Assembly: GCA_016703025.1 (NCBI GenBank)
Contig: JADJCV010000003.1
Span: 186,001-250,000 of the forward strand
Source: Candidatus Avedoeria danica
GTDB taxonomy: Bacteria; Chloroflexota; Anaerolineae; Epilineales; Epilineaceae
Reading direction: 5' to 3'
DNA: 64,000 bases
Positions 29,701-42,218 of this stretch are shown piece after piece. Within the stretch, counting starts at the first letter, position 1; every line of letters begins with the position of its first letter. A program made the position numbers and the translations under genes. The notes beneath the pieces were generated by a model, which saw nothing but the letters and a program-made list of their open reading frames with translations, was not told the origin of the DNA and did not search any database.

Positions 29701-31941
29701 GGCTGCCGGATCGCCAAGGCGGCGCTGGTCACGTGGGGCGAGCCGGGCTTCTGCCCGCCGCAGGCCGCCGGCCCGCTGAAGGTGGAGTGCACCGGTCTCA
29801 TCAAGCCCGGCAGCACGTGGAACCTCTACGGCGCGCAGGTCCCGACCGGTTCGAAGAGCGGTATCCTCTTCAAGCTGTCGGCCCGCCAGCTGTCCGAGGA
29901 CGGCATCGACGTCATCCCCGAGGACGACATCACGGGCGACTACGTCTGCGAGGTCCTCTTCTTCAACGTCGTCGGTGACGCGGACGACTATCGCCGCTTC
30001 AAGAAGGCCTACAACGAGGGCCTCGTGTTCGACGGCATCGACATGGTCCGCGCTTCCGGCGACGGCCTGCTGGCGGTCGACGTGCACCGCAGCTGCCCCG
30101 GCGACGCGACCCCGGGCGTGGACGTGACGAGCAAGTACAACGGCCTGGCCGGTACGCACCTCGGCACCTACGACGAGGTCTACGGCGGGTACAGCTACTA
30201 CGTGCCGCTCGTGTACGCCAGCGCCGCCGGCTTCAACACGATCATCTACATCCAGAACGGCGGCCTCATGTGCTCGTCGCTGGAGATCTGGTTCAAGGCC
30301 CGCGACGACTGCCTGCGCGCGACGATCTGCGACATCGCGACGCTGGCGCCGGGCGAGACCTACCAGCTGGACGCGAACGACTGCGTGGGCCCGGACTTCC
30401 AGGGCAGCGCGTGGATCCGCTCGACGCAGGTGATGGGGATCGCGGTGGACATCATCGGCGGCGACGTCCTGATGACGTACGTCGGCGAGCCGGGCGAGAT
30501 CAACTACACGTTCGATCCGGACCGCTCGACCACCAAGGACGGCAACCAGGTGGGGTTCGCGCCCCTGACGTACAGCGAGTACCAGGGTTGGGACGCCGGC
30601 ATCCAGGTGCAGAACCTGAGCGCGGTGTTCGCCGCCAAGGTGAAGATCTACTTCCTCGACCGCTCGGGCGACATCGTCACGACGCTGGTGGACTGGGTCT
30701 GCCCGCGCGGGAGCCAGACGTTCTTCCTGCCGGTCGTGTATGACCTGCCGGGGAACTGGGTCGGGAGCGCGCGCGCGGAGAGCCAGGAGTGGATCACGCC
30801 GGGTGGTCCGAACATCCTCGCGCCGAACATCGTGGGCATCGTGACGCTGATCAAGTACACGGACGTGGCGCGGACCTCGAAGACCGAGGCGATCGCCTAC
30901 AACATGCTGCCCGAGCATAAGATCTATGACTGGCAGATCGGCTCGATCGGCGGCGGGCTGGACAGCGGCGTCGGCCTGATCGCCATCCCGTCCGTTCTGC
31001 GCGACCTCGAGAACAGCGGCCTCACGTCGGAGATCGCGATCGCGAACGTCGTGCCGAAGCCCGGCTTCACCGACCTCGTGATCTACTTCTACGACCAGAA
31101 CGGCCTGCTGGACTACATCTGCCAGAAGCTGAACGAGAAGCAGGTCGAGTACATCGACCTCCAGACGTGGGGCTACATCAACGACGGCTTCAAGGGCTCG
31201 GCCATCATCAGCGCCTGGTTCTGGGAGCACGACGTCTTCGACGACGAGGGCGTGTTCCTGCGCAACCTCGTCGGCCTCGGCGCCGTCTCGATCGAGCGCA
31301 AGGGGACGCACCTGGGCGAGGACGTACCGGGCGACGAGTCGGCGGGTGACCGCGGCATCCCGTTCGCCCAGACGTACGACGAAGAGGGCGAGCCGGTCTT
31401 CGAGTTCTGCTTCATGGGGCCGGCGCCGCTCTGCCCGGGCTTCCCGGACAGGCGTCCGCAGCCCGGCGACGGTCCGGCGTGCATCTCGGCGCCGCTCGGC
31501 GACACCTTCGAGGCCACGAGCGGTCAGGGCAGCGGCTATGCCGACTGGCTGACCTACCAGGCGAACACGCGCGTCTTCCGCGACGGTGTGGCCAGCACGT
31601 GCAACCCGAAGGCGTGCCCCGGCACGAGCGGCGGCGGCGGCAACTTTGACCTCTACTACTTCAACAACTGCGACCGCGGCGAGCACTGCTTCACCGTGAC
31701 GGTGAACACGGGTACGTGCACGACGAACATCCACGGCGTCGCGTTCGCCGGCGAGGTCCCCGACGGCAGCGCGTTCGCCTGCCAGCTCGGCGACGCGGTC
31801 TACGTCGGCGATCTCGGTTCGAGCCTGTCCCAGCCGTTCTCGTTCACGATCCCGGCTGGAACGGCGCGGTGGACGCTGATGTTCCACAACAACTTCGGCG
31901 CCGCCACGTGTGACTACAGCTTCGTGATCACGGAGAACTAG
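26773..31941 (+). CDS. Giant SBBP beta-propeller surface protein, paralogue 3
   Basis: Intact 1722-residue exported protein. It has a signal peptide (MAILASALVAAAATTGAARA), a Cys-containing spacer and a DUF7948-type domain (about 115-330; FVANRGQRPAEVRFEV). SBBP repeats follow (about 330-810; STYLGGTSTEQGVGGID), then a DUF11-like domain (about 815-935). The DDVCESWIEVQN module (about 950-1530) is very close to that of paralogues 1 and 2. The last about 190 residues (FCFMGPAPLCPGF onward, ending CDYSFVITEN) differ from the other paralogues in sequence but share the Cys-rich, beta-rich style and the WTLMFHNN/YTLMMQNN motif. GGGAGG eight to thirteen bases upstream supports the ATG at 26773. Probably a structural or adhesive surface protein. 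Confidence 0.9.
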   Translation: MLCRVRTRSWMAILASALVAAAATTGAARAQSEDGAAPAGCAAGAWDGNLDCSPHQTKMDDPVVDQVESIEPEFEAVRNTSSHEMCRLLADDQAREAAGCFEAAKAVDVPAPPGPGNTALNGLPMSFVANRGQRPAEVRFEVKRSGHSLFFTPDAVVFAAEAADGSAKTDVRMTFDGAADAPRVSGIDALPGVQSYFSGDKSVTGIPTFGGVRYGALYPGIDLTFSGQAGALKREFVVAPGADPSAIRMRYAGVTDIRVTDAGDLALETALSTLTEQKPFVYQEVAGRRVEVESAYAVDGRVVTFELGAYDSALPLVIDPIFQFSTVIGTTASDIVNAQVLDAAGNVYIVGLTNLATFPTGGTSTTFGTNGGQEAFAAKLTPDLSTLLYSVVLASSSTDSAIAASIQPGTTQLDIFGTTLTSNFPVCTGFGLPFATCTGAAFDTTFNGGADYFVARLNAAGTGLLGSTYLGGTSTEQGVGGIDTYANGDVWVVGSSSSTNYPFLNPFAGTQTSLTAGSTDPVITGLRADHTLTFASGYLGGNTTDQAFAVTIDQSGLDFHVAGVTFSSTFPICTGAGTMLNGNVNNSCTVAGFDTSFNSSSDSYVMRIANTLRVVASTYVGGTSTDQFFAVDRIGDDTVAFGNTLSNPYPTTLGAFDTTFNTGADYALTRLNGDLSSLVYSTYIGGSGTEGGRGIDLDAANQAHVTGFSSSANFPVLLAPDGTLTTANDATVTKVTADGSALLYSTYLGAAGNENGLALDVSANGNTAYVAGLTSAATFPTTPGAFDTTHNGSNDGFVTAVSLAPIMIGVTTFEDLTKSVPGEDCLGSGDHVLVTVSMTNAGDLPATSGTYTAAFPQGLVGDTGSCSDPGCAVTPGGVSANFTFAPPLAPGSTFVFTYRVYISGGTFGRRILTVVASGSFGANGITSSQDLSYELAMTCPPQVDPNSQLGKQVHLPILNFQGQDDVCESWIEVQNLGCRIAKAALVTWGEPGFCPPQAAGPLKVECTGLIKPGSTWNLYGAQVPTGSKSGILFKLSARQLSEDGIDVIPEDDITGDYVCEVLFFNVVGDADDYRRFKKAYNEGLVFDGIDMVRASGDGLLAVDVHRSCPGDATPGVDVTSKYNGLAGTHLGTYDEVYGGYSYYVPLVYASAAGFNTIIYIQNGGLMCSSLEIWFKARDDCLRATICDIATLAPGETYQLDANDCVGPDFQGSAWIRSTQVMGIAVDIIGGDVLMTYVGEPGEINYTFDPDRSTTKDGNQVGFAPLTYSEYQGWDAGIQVQNLSAVFAAKVKIYFLDRSGDIVTTLVDWVCPRGSQTFFLPVVYDLPGNWVGSARAESQEWITPGGPNILAPNIVGIVTLIKYTDVARTSKTEAIAYNMLPEHKIYDWQIGSIGGGLDSGVGLIAIPSVLRDLENSGLTSEIAIANVVPKPGFTDLVIYFYDQNGLLDYICQKLNEKQVEYIDLQTWGYINDGFKGSAIISAWFWEHDVFDDEGVFLRNLVGLGAVSIERKGTHLGEDVPGDESAGDRGIPFAQTYDEEGEPVFEFCFMGPAPLCPGFPDRRPQPGDGPACISAPLGDTFEATSGQGSGYADWLTYQANTRVFRDGVASTCNPKACPGTSGGGGNFDLYYFNNCDRGEHCFTVTVNTGTCTTNIHGVAFAGEVPDGSAFACQLGDAVYVGDLGSSLSQPFSFTIPAGTARWTLMFHNNFGAATCDYSFVITEN

Positions 31942-31961
31942 TTAGACCACGGGGAAACGAT

Positions 31962-32021
31962 CCGCCGGCGCTGGAGGCGCATGCCGCGCAGCCAAGCGGC
32001 ATGCGCCTCCAGCGCCGGTGG
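31962..32021. terminator. Large hairpin downstream of SBBP paralogue 3
   Basis: Two 26-base arms (31962-31987 and 31996-32021) pair over their whole length with one G-U, around an 8-base loop GCAGCCAA. It lies 20 bp after the stop at 31941. No T tract follows. It may be a terminator or a short dispersed palindromic element. Confidence 0.65.
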
Positions 32022-32130
32022 ACAACCTCCGACTCCTCCGCATGGTCGCCGGCACGGTCCAAGGCAATCGTACTCTCTACGTTGCACGGGATCGTGCCGA
32101 CGGCGCCGAGCCAACCACGACGGGCTCGGC

Positions 32131-32161
32131 CGGCCCCTGCTGCTTCGCGCGGCAGGGGCCG
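32131..32161. terminator. Second hairpin ahead of the methyltransferase gene
   Basis: 10-bp arms CGGCCCCTGC and GCAGGGGCCG around an 11-base loop, in the same intergenic region. It could be a terminator or a leader structure for the methyltransferase gene. Confidence 0.45.
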
Positions 32162-32239
32162 CTGCATGTCCGGCGACTGTCGGTTGAAGGGCCGATGGGC
32201 CTATCCTAGGCGACACCCCCGCCGCGCCCCAGTGGGCGC

Positions 32240-33091
32240 ATGCTCGCCTGGACAATGCCGATGGATCGCCTCCCGAGCGCCGAACCCTTCCAGCATCCCG
32301 ACGCCTACGACGGCGTTGCCGACGCGTACGACCGCTTCTGGGGCGACGCGCTGGCGCCTGCCATGCTCGGCGCGCTCGACCGCCTGCTGGCGTCCGTCCC
32401 TCCGACAGACGGCCGCGGCCGACTCCTCGACCTGTGCTGCGGCACCGGCCAGCTGGCCGCCGGCCTGACGGACCGCGGTTGGACCGTTGTCGGCGTCGAC
32501 GGCGCGGAGGCGATGCTCGAGCGAGCCCGTCGCCGCGCGCCGACCACCACGTTCGTCCGGTCGGACATGCGGGCGTTTGGCATCGGCGGGGTCCTGCCGG
32601 GCGAGAGCGGCTCGGAGCCGCCGTTCGATGTCGTCGTCTGCGCGTTCGACAGCTTGAACCACTTGCCGGACGCCGCCGCGCTGGAGGAGGTACTCGGCCG
32701 CGTATTCGGCGCGCTCCGCCCCGGCGGCCGGTTCGTGTTCGACGTCAACCTGCGCGCAGGCTTCGAGGCGCGCTTCGAGGGCTCGCTCGGCTTCGCGGAC
32801 ACCGATCTGGTGTGCGTCGTCAACGCCGGCTTCGACGGCTTGTACGGGCGCTACGATATCGCCGTGCTGCGGCCCGAAGCGCCGGCAGCGCTCGAAGCGC
32901 CAGCAGTGCCCGAAACGGCCTGGCGTCGGACGGACACGACCCTCGTGCAGCGTTGCTTCGAGCTGTCCGAGATCCTCGCCGCGCTCGCCAACTCCGGCTT
33001 TCCGGACCCTGTCGTGCTGGATGCTGAAGACGATCTGGGGATGGACGGGCATATCGGGCGGGCGGTGTTCGTCGTCGACCGACCGGGGTAA
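32240..33091 (+). CDS. Class I SAM-dependent methyltransferase
   Basis: Cytoplasmic enzyme of about 283 residues with a Rossmann-type methyltransferase domain. Motif I is DLCCGTGQLAAG (about residues 64-75), motif II acidic loop VVGVDGAEAML, and motif IV VVVCAFDSLNHLP. The C-terminal part contains FELSEILAALANSGF, typical of small-molecule methyltransferases of this class. The substrate cannot be inferred. No strong Shine-Dalgarno is visible; ATG codons at 32240, 32255 and 32261 are all possible. It is a plus-strand gene, convergent with the large membrane protein at 33173, and unlike its neighbours has no signal peptide. Confidence 0.9.
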   Translation: MLAWTMPMDRLPSAEPFQHPDAYDGVADAYDRFWGDALAPAMLGALDRLLASVPPTDGRGRLLDLCCGTGQLAAGLTDRGWTVVGVDGAEAMLERARRRAPTTTFVRSDMRAFGIGGVLPGESGSEPPFDVVVCAFDSLNHLPDAAALEEVLGRVFGALRPGGRFVFDVNLRAGFEARFEGSLGFADTDLVCVVNAGFDGLYGRYDIAVLRPEAPAALEAPAVPETAWRRTDTTLVQRCFELSEILAALANSGFPDPVVLDAEDDLGMDGHIGRAVFVVDRPG

Positions 33092-33172
33092 GGCGTCGCC
33101 GCGGGGCCCGTGCGTCGGCCGCTCGGGCGACGGGCATTGGGCTTCAGCCGTTGCGCGCTGCCTCCCAGCACG

Positions 33173-37491
<4,319 letters not shown>

Positions 37492-37495
<4 letters not shown>

Positions 37496-38148
37496 CGTTC
37501 CACCTCCGCAGCCCGCAGCCGTTCGCGCAACGTGACGAGCGCGCGCCGCTGGAGCTGTTTGATCGCCATCTCGGACCGCCCGAGCTGGGCGGCGGTCTCG
37601 GCCAACGAGAGGCCGACACCGAAGCGCAGCGCCAACACTTCCTGCTGCGCTTCGCTCAGCACGCCGAGGTGCTGGGACAGATCATCGAGCCGGACGCGCC
37701 GGACGGCGATGTCGTCCAGCGCGGCGGCATGCGGGTCGGCGAGGTTGCGCAGCGACGGCCCGTCGGCGCTTTCGTCGTCGTCGGCATCGATCGAGACCTC
37801 GGAACCGCGCCGCTCGGTGCCCACCCAATGGTTCACGACGCGGTTGTGGGCGATCCGCAGCAGCCAGGCCTCGAAGCGCTCCGGGGCGTCAAGACGCGGC
37901 AGGCCGCGCAGCGCGTTCACGTAGATGTCCTGCGTGAGGTCGGCGGCGACGTTCGCATCGCGGACGCGCAACCAGACGTAGCGGTGGATGCGGTCGACCG
38001 TCGCCTCGTACAGCTGGCCGAACGCCGACGCGTCGCCCTGCGCCGCCCGGCGCACGAGATCGATCGGCACGCGGGAGGGCTCCGGCACGTGCGATGTCTC
38101 GAGGGGGGCACTTGGCGCGATCGTGTTCACTGGGCCGCCTGGCTCCAT
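37492..38148 (-). CDS. ECF-type RNA polymerase sigma factor
   Basis: About 218 residues. Region 2 is LVRRAAQGDASAFGQLYE ... VAADLTQDIYVNAL ... RFEAWLLRIAHNRVVNHW. Region 4 is LSEAQQEVLALRFGVGLSLAE ... RSEMAIKQLQRRAL, with the helix-turn-helix expected to contact -35 DNA. ATG at 38148 is chosen from family length; a GTG at 38268 would add 40 low-complexity residues. The stop overlaps the start of the putative anti-sigma gene by four bases, implying translational coupling. Its targets are unknown. The GTATCT-N15-CGTTAA elements upstream of the SBBP genes have ECF-like geometry and are candidates, but no matching element was seen upstream of the sigma gene itself. Confidence 0.9.
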
Positions 38149-38305
38149 CGCTGTCGTTGGTGTTGTCGTCGGCGTCGTACGGCGCGGCGGTGCGGGCTCG
38201 GCCGCCCACAGATTTCGCGCGGGCGCGAACACACGGCCGCGGGCAGGCGACAGACCCAAGGCTACCACTTCCGGCCACCTTTGACCACCGACTGACGGCG
38301 TGCGA

Positions 38306-38335
38306 ACAGTCCTCGTTCGGACAGTCCTCGTTCGG
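38306..38335. repeat. 15-bp tandem repeat (two copies plus part)
   Basis: ACAGTCCTCGTTCGG occurs twice in tandem, followed by a further ACAGT, in the region upstream of the sigma gene. Confidence 0.75.
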
Positions 38336-38363
38336 ACAGTGTCCGGGGTGCGAGCCGCTCCGT

Positions 38364-38405
38364 GCGCATCGTTCCCGTCATCTTGCGCATCGTTCCCGTC
38401 ATCTT
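38364..38405. repeat. 21-bp tandem repeat, two perfect copies
   Basis: Units 38364-38384 and 38385-38405 are identical and begin GCGCATCGTTCCCG. The second unit overlaps the TGA stop (38399-38401) of the upstream minus-strand gene. Confidence 0.8.
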
Positions 38406-41400
38406 CGGAGCGCCGGCATGTAGGCGATCATCCGATCCGGGCCCGCCGTCGGCGTGGCACCGGGGATCTGCACCGGCTCGAGCGGCGGGCGGTTGCTCGG
38501 CAGGCACGTGTTGGACAGGTGGAAGTCCACCTTGGCGCTGCCGAGCGGGAAGTCGACCGCCGCGAGGTGGCGCACGGCCGGGCTGTTCGGGCAGCCGAGC
38601 CACGCGCCCGGCAACGCCTCGATCGACACGTCGTAGCCGCCGGCGTCCGGCGCGCCGAGGCTGAACGGGGCAATCTCGATCCGATCGACGGAGATCGAGC
38701 GCTGGCGCGCCACCTCGTCGCCGGCGGCGTTGCGGACGACGAACGTCAGTGCCGGCAAGGGCGATCGGGCCGCGGCGGCGCGGTCGGCGTCGTCGTACGT
38801 GCCGTCGCACGCGGGGCAGGCCGGGTCGTCGTTGCCCGTGACGTTGACGACGGCCACGGCGAGGAGCGTGACCTTGCCACCGCCGGGCGTCGCCGTGCCG
38901 GCCACGGAGCGCGTCGGTGTTGCGGTCGGCGTCCGGGTGGCGGTCGGCACCGGGCCGACATCGGCGGTCTTCTCGAGCTGCGGGACGAGCAGCCGCGCCG
39001 GCGGGACGGCCGGCCGCGGCAGGATGCGCATCGCCGCGGCCATCGCGTCGTCGTGCAGCCCGTCGTCGGACGTCTCGGCGTACGTGGCGACGACCGGCCC
39101 GGTGGCGGTGATCTCAGCCCATGCGCCCGGCGCGGCCGCGGCGCCGACGACCGCGCGGCCGTCGAAGGCGACCGCCGCGCCCGCGGGCAGCGCGGCGGTG
39201 CAGCCCGCGCAGGCAAGCGCGCCGCCGGCCGCGTCGTGCACGTCGAGCGCGACGTTCACGACGGCGTCGCCGACGTTCATCACGTGGATCGTCGTCGCGC
39301 GCCCATCGCGACCGGTCAGCAGGCGCGGCACGAGCCAGCGGCCACCGGCATCGGCGGCGGCCATCAGCCGATCGGCCGCCACGGCCCACCCACCGGCCGC
39401 GCTCGAGACGGACTCGACGGCGAGGCCGATGATCCCGCCGTCGAGCGTCGTCAGTGTGGCCGCCGCCGCGCAGCCGGCGGGCATCGCCGGCTCGGCGCCG
39501 ACGTCGACGATGCGGTTCGCGCCGGCGGCCACGCTGAACGGCGCGCCGCTCAGCCGGAAACCGGCGCACGTGCCGGCCGTGCCGAGGTAGGCCGGCCGGA
39601 CGACGACGGCCGTCGCACCGGGGTTGGCGACGACGAGGCGCGTGTTCCGCCGCGCGCCGCTGCCGGCGCCCCCGAGCGGGCCGGCGGCCGCGACGCCGCG
39701 CACGACGCGCGGGGCGAAGAGCTTGGCGGCGGCGTCCGAGAGGCGCACCGCGCCGACATCGTACGCCCCGCGTGCGCTCGCGGCGGCGTCGACGAGCACC
39801 TGGGCGCCGAACGGCCGGTCGCTCGTCAGCCGCGCCCAGCCGTCGAACGCCGCGGGGGCGGCGATCGCCAGCCGGAACACGGCGCTCGGACCGACGGCGA
39901 CGGACTGGCTGCCGACCTGTCGGCCGGTGCGGTCGAGGAACTCGGCGTGTACGTTCACGAGGAAGGTGGCCGCCGGATTGTGGATGGACAGCACGCCGGT
40001 CTCCCCGGCCGCCCCTTGCGGCGCGAACGGCACGGCCAGCTCGAATCCCTCGGCGGCGGGCTCGGCGAGGACGGCGGCCCCGCCCGTCCACTCCGTCCGC
40101 GCCGCGGCGCCGACCGCATGACCGCCGACGACGATGGCGGCATACCGGCCGAGGCCGACGTCGTCCAGCGCGGCCAGTGCAAGCGCGTGCGGCCGGAGCG
40201 GCGGCTGGTCGCGGACGATGCGCGTCGGACCGACCTTCGTGCCACCCACGGTCCCGCTGCCTTGGACGAGGAAAAGATCGGCCGCCAGGAACGCCGGGGC
40301 GTCCTCGAGGTTGGCCAGCTGAAGCGTGCTCAGCGCGCCGCCGGCCATGCCGCCGCCGGGCGCGAAGGGCGGGACGGTCGGCGGTGGGGTCGCGCTCGGG
40401 GCGGCGATCGGGGTGGTTGGCGTCGCGGTGGCGGCGTCCGCGGGGGGGGCGGCGCGCAGGACCAGGGGGAGCCACGTTCCCGGACTGGTGTCATCGCCGG
40501 TGCTGAGCCAGCGGAAGACCGCCGGCCACAGGACCGCATCGCCGCTGCCGTCGGCCGGCGCAGCGCGGACGATCGCGACGATGCGACCCTCGTCGGCGGC
40601 GACGACGGCGCCGCCGGCCTGGGCGCGCAGCCCGGCCGGGAGCGCCGCCGCGCGCAACCGCCACGTACTGAACGGGGCGATGAGGCGGCGGCACGGCTCG
40701 CCGCAGTCCAACAGCGTGCCGTCGGCTGTTGCGAGATGGACCGTCGCCGAGGCGAACGTGCCTTCGAGGTTCATGATGAACAGATCGCTGTCGAGCGCCG
40801 CGCCGCTGTCGTCGGCGGCGAACCACGGGACAGCCAACTCGGCCAAGGACGAGGCGCCGTCGTCGCGCCGGAGCGCGTTCGTGGCGGCGGCCAGCGTCTG
40901 ATCGCCGCGCGTCTGGCGGGCGATGAGCGTGGCGGCGATGGGCTGGTCCGCACTGATGAGGGCCGTCGCCAGACAGCCCGCGGGCAGGCCGCTCGGACTG
41001 GTCGGCAGGCCGGCGCCGTCGCCCTGATCGAAGATCGTCATTGCGCCGGCAGCTAGAGTAACGGGCGGATGGGCGATCGTCTGCCCCGCGCACGTCCCGC
41101 CGAAGCCGACATAACTCACGCGCACGTCGCCGCCGGCCCCGCCGACGTTCACGACGGCCAGGCGGGTGGCATCCGGGCCGAGCGACGGGTCGTCCGGCAG
41201 CGCGGCGTGGACGAGCGGGACGAAGAGGGCGGTGGTGCCGCGCTCGGCAGGCACGCCGGCGAAGTCGTACACCGCCGCGGTCTCAGCCACATCCACGAGG
41301 GCGTGGACCACGGGGATCGCGTCTCCGACGGGGTGGATGCGCATCGTCCCGACGAAGCCGTCCGGCGTGTTCGGCCGCAGGGCGATGAAAGCGGGGTCGA

Positions 41401-42016
41401 GGCCGAGGTCGATCGCCACCGCGGCGTTGGGGGCGACCGTGTAGGAGGTCGTGGCTTCCGGGATGGCGGTGCCGAGCGGCATCACCGTGACCTCGAAAGT
41501 CGCAGGCGCCGCGCTCCGACTCTGGAGCGTCACGACGCTCGTTTCGCCGCGGTGGCTGGCCGCGACGAGGGGCACCCAGACGTCGCCCACCTTGTCGAGG
41601 AGCGGTGATCCGGCAATGTCCGCCGCCCGACCACCGCTCTCCGGCCAGCGGTGCTGCGCGCGCGCGACGACGCGCTCGCTCACGAGCAGCCGACCGCTGT
41701 ACGCGCCCGCCTCCGCCGCGCTCGGCGCCCCGGGCACGACGTTGACCCAGCCGCGCTTGGGCACTTCGTGCGTCGTCGTCGACGCCAAGCTGCCGGTGGC
41801 CGGGCGGTACAACCGCAGGTCGCCGCCGGCCGCCGGCTGCGCGCCGCCGACCCAGTGCGCGTCGACGAGCGCGAGCGTCGTCTGGCCGGCGCCGGCGATG
41901 CCGAGCGAGCGGGCGCGGGTGGGCGGTGCGGCGGGCGCGACGGCGCCGGCGACGACGCACGAGACGACGGCGGCCGCCAGCGCGGGTCCTAGGTTGTGGC
42001 GACAGCGCTCGCCCAT
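38399..42016 (-). CDS. Large secreted beta-sandwich repeat protein with YMP tail
   Basis: About 1205 residues. ATG at 42016 is preceded by AGAGG seven bases upstream and starts a clear signal peptide (LGPALAAAVVSCVVAGAVA). The body consists of several roughly 130-150-residue beta-sandwich repeats. Each has a strand of the form RLAVVNVGGAG, RNTRLVVANPGAT or TIHVMNVGDA, then a Cys pair, then LPAGC..A and a closing strand ending in P-[IV]-A. This is related in style to the VQN repeats of the DDVCESW module proteins. A Thr/Pro linker and a last domain with CPACDGTYDD follow, and the protein ends IAYMPALRR. No enzymatic motif is seen; likely an extracellular structural protein. Open frame extends upstream to 42409 but without signal-peptide logic. 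Confidence 0.82.
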   Translation of the reverse strand: MGERCRHNLGPALAAAVVSCVVAGAVAPAAPPTRARSLGIAGAGQTTLALVDAHWVGGAQPAAGGDLRLYRPATGSLASTTTHEVPKRGWVNVVPGAPSAAEAGAYSGRLLVSERVVARAQHRWPESGGRAADIAGSPLLDKVGDVWVPLVAASHRGETSVVTLQSRSAAPATFEVTVMPLGTAIPEATTSYTVAPNAAVAIDLGLDPAFIALRPNTPDGFVGTMRIHPVGDAIPVVHALVDVAETAAVYDFAGVPAERGTTALFVPLVHAALPDDPSLGPDATRLAVVNVGGAGGDVRVSYVGFGGTCAGQTIAHPPVTLAAGAMTIFDQGDGAGLPTSPSGLPAGCLATALISADQPIAATLIARQTRGDQTLAAATNALRRDDGASSLAELAVPWFAADDSGAALDSDLFIMNLEGTFASATVHLATADGTLLDCGEPCRRLIAPFSTWRLRAAALPAGLRAQAGGAVVAADEGRIVAIVRAAPADGSGDAVLWPAVFRWLSTGDDTSPGTWLPLVLRAAPPADAATATPTTPIAAPSATPPPTVPPFAPGGGMAGGALSTLQLANLEDAPAFLAADLFLVQGSGTVGGTKVGPTRIVRDQPPLRPHALALAALDDVGLGRYAAIVVGGHAVGAAARTEWTGGAAVLAEPAAEGFELAVPFAPQGAAGETGVLSIHNPAATFLVNVHAEFLDRTGRQVGSQSVAVGPSAVFRLAIAAPAAFDGWARLTSDRPFGAQVLVDAAASARGAYDVGAVRLSDAAAKLFAPRVVRGVAAAGPLGGAGSGARRNTRLVVANPGATAVVVRPAYLGTAGTCAGFRLSGAPFSVAAGANRIVDVGAEPAMPAGCAAAATLTTLDGGIIGLAVESVSSAAGGWAVAADRLMAAADAGGRWLVPRLLTGRDGRATTIHVMNVGDAVVNVALDVHDAAGGALACAGCTAALPAGAAVAFDGRAVVGAAAAPGAWAEITATGPVVATYAETSDDGLHDDAMAAAMRILPRPAVPPARLLVPQLEKTADVGPVPTATRTPTATPTRSVAGTATPGGGKVTLLAVAVVNVTGNDDPACPACDGTYDDADRAAAARSPLPALTFVVRNAAGDEVARQRSISVDRIEIAPFSLGAPDAGGYDVSIEALPGAWLGCPNSPAVRHLAAVDFPLGSAKVDFHLSNTCLPSNRPPLEPVQIPGATPTAGPDRMIAYMPALRR

Positions 42017-42036
42017 GCGATGGCCTCTACAGCGGC

Positions 42037-42062
42037 GCACGGCACCGGGGGCGGTGCCGTGC
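42037..42062 (-). promoter_or_regulatory. Leader hairpin of the beta-sandwich repeat protein gene
   Basis: Perfect 11-bp arms GCACGGCACCG and CGGTGCCGTGC around GGGG, about 20 bp upstream of the ATG at 42016. Its placement just before the Shine-Dalgarno resembles the hairpin at 7291-7309. Confidence 0.5.
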
Positions 42063-42140
42063 GTTGGGTGTGTTGGGGGGTAAGACAGCGGGGGGACGAT
42101 TTCGGCGACATGTGCGTTCGGTGACAGGACTGCGCGCCAT

Positions 42141-42183
42141 CGCGACAACCGCCGGTAGGGGCAGCCTACCGGTCGTTGTCGCG
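42141..42183. terminator. 19-bp inverted repeat after the PA-domain subtilase gene
   Basis: Arms 42141-42159 and 42165-42183 match at 17 of 19 positions around a 5-base loop GGCAG. It lies 35 bp beyond the stop of the minus-strand subtilase. It contains CGCCGGTAGGGG, also present at the palindrome near 49911-49935, so it may be a dispersed repeat serving as terminator. Confidence 0.6.
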
Positions 42184-42218
42184 AGAGGCGGACGCCCGGG
42201 TCGGCCGATGGCTGGGGA

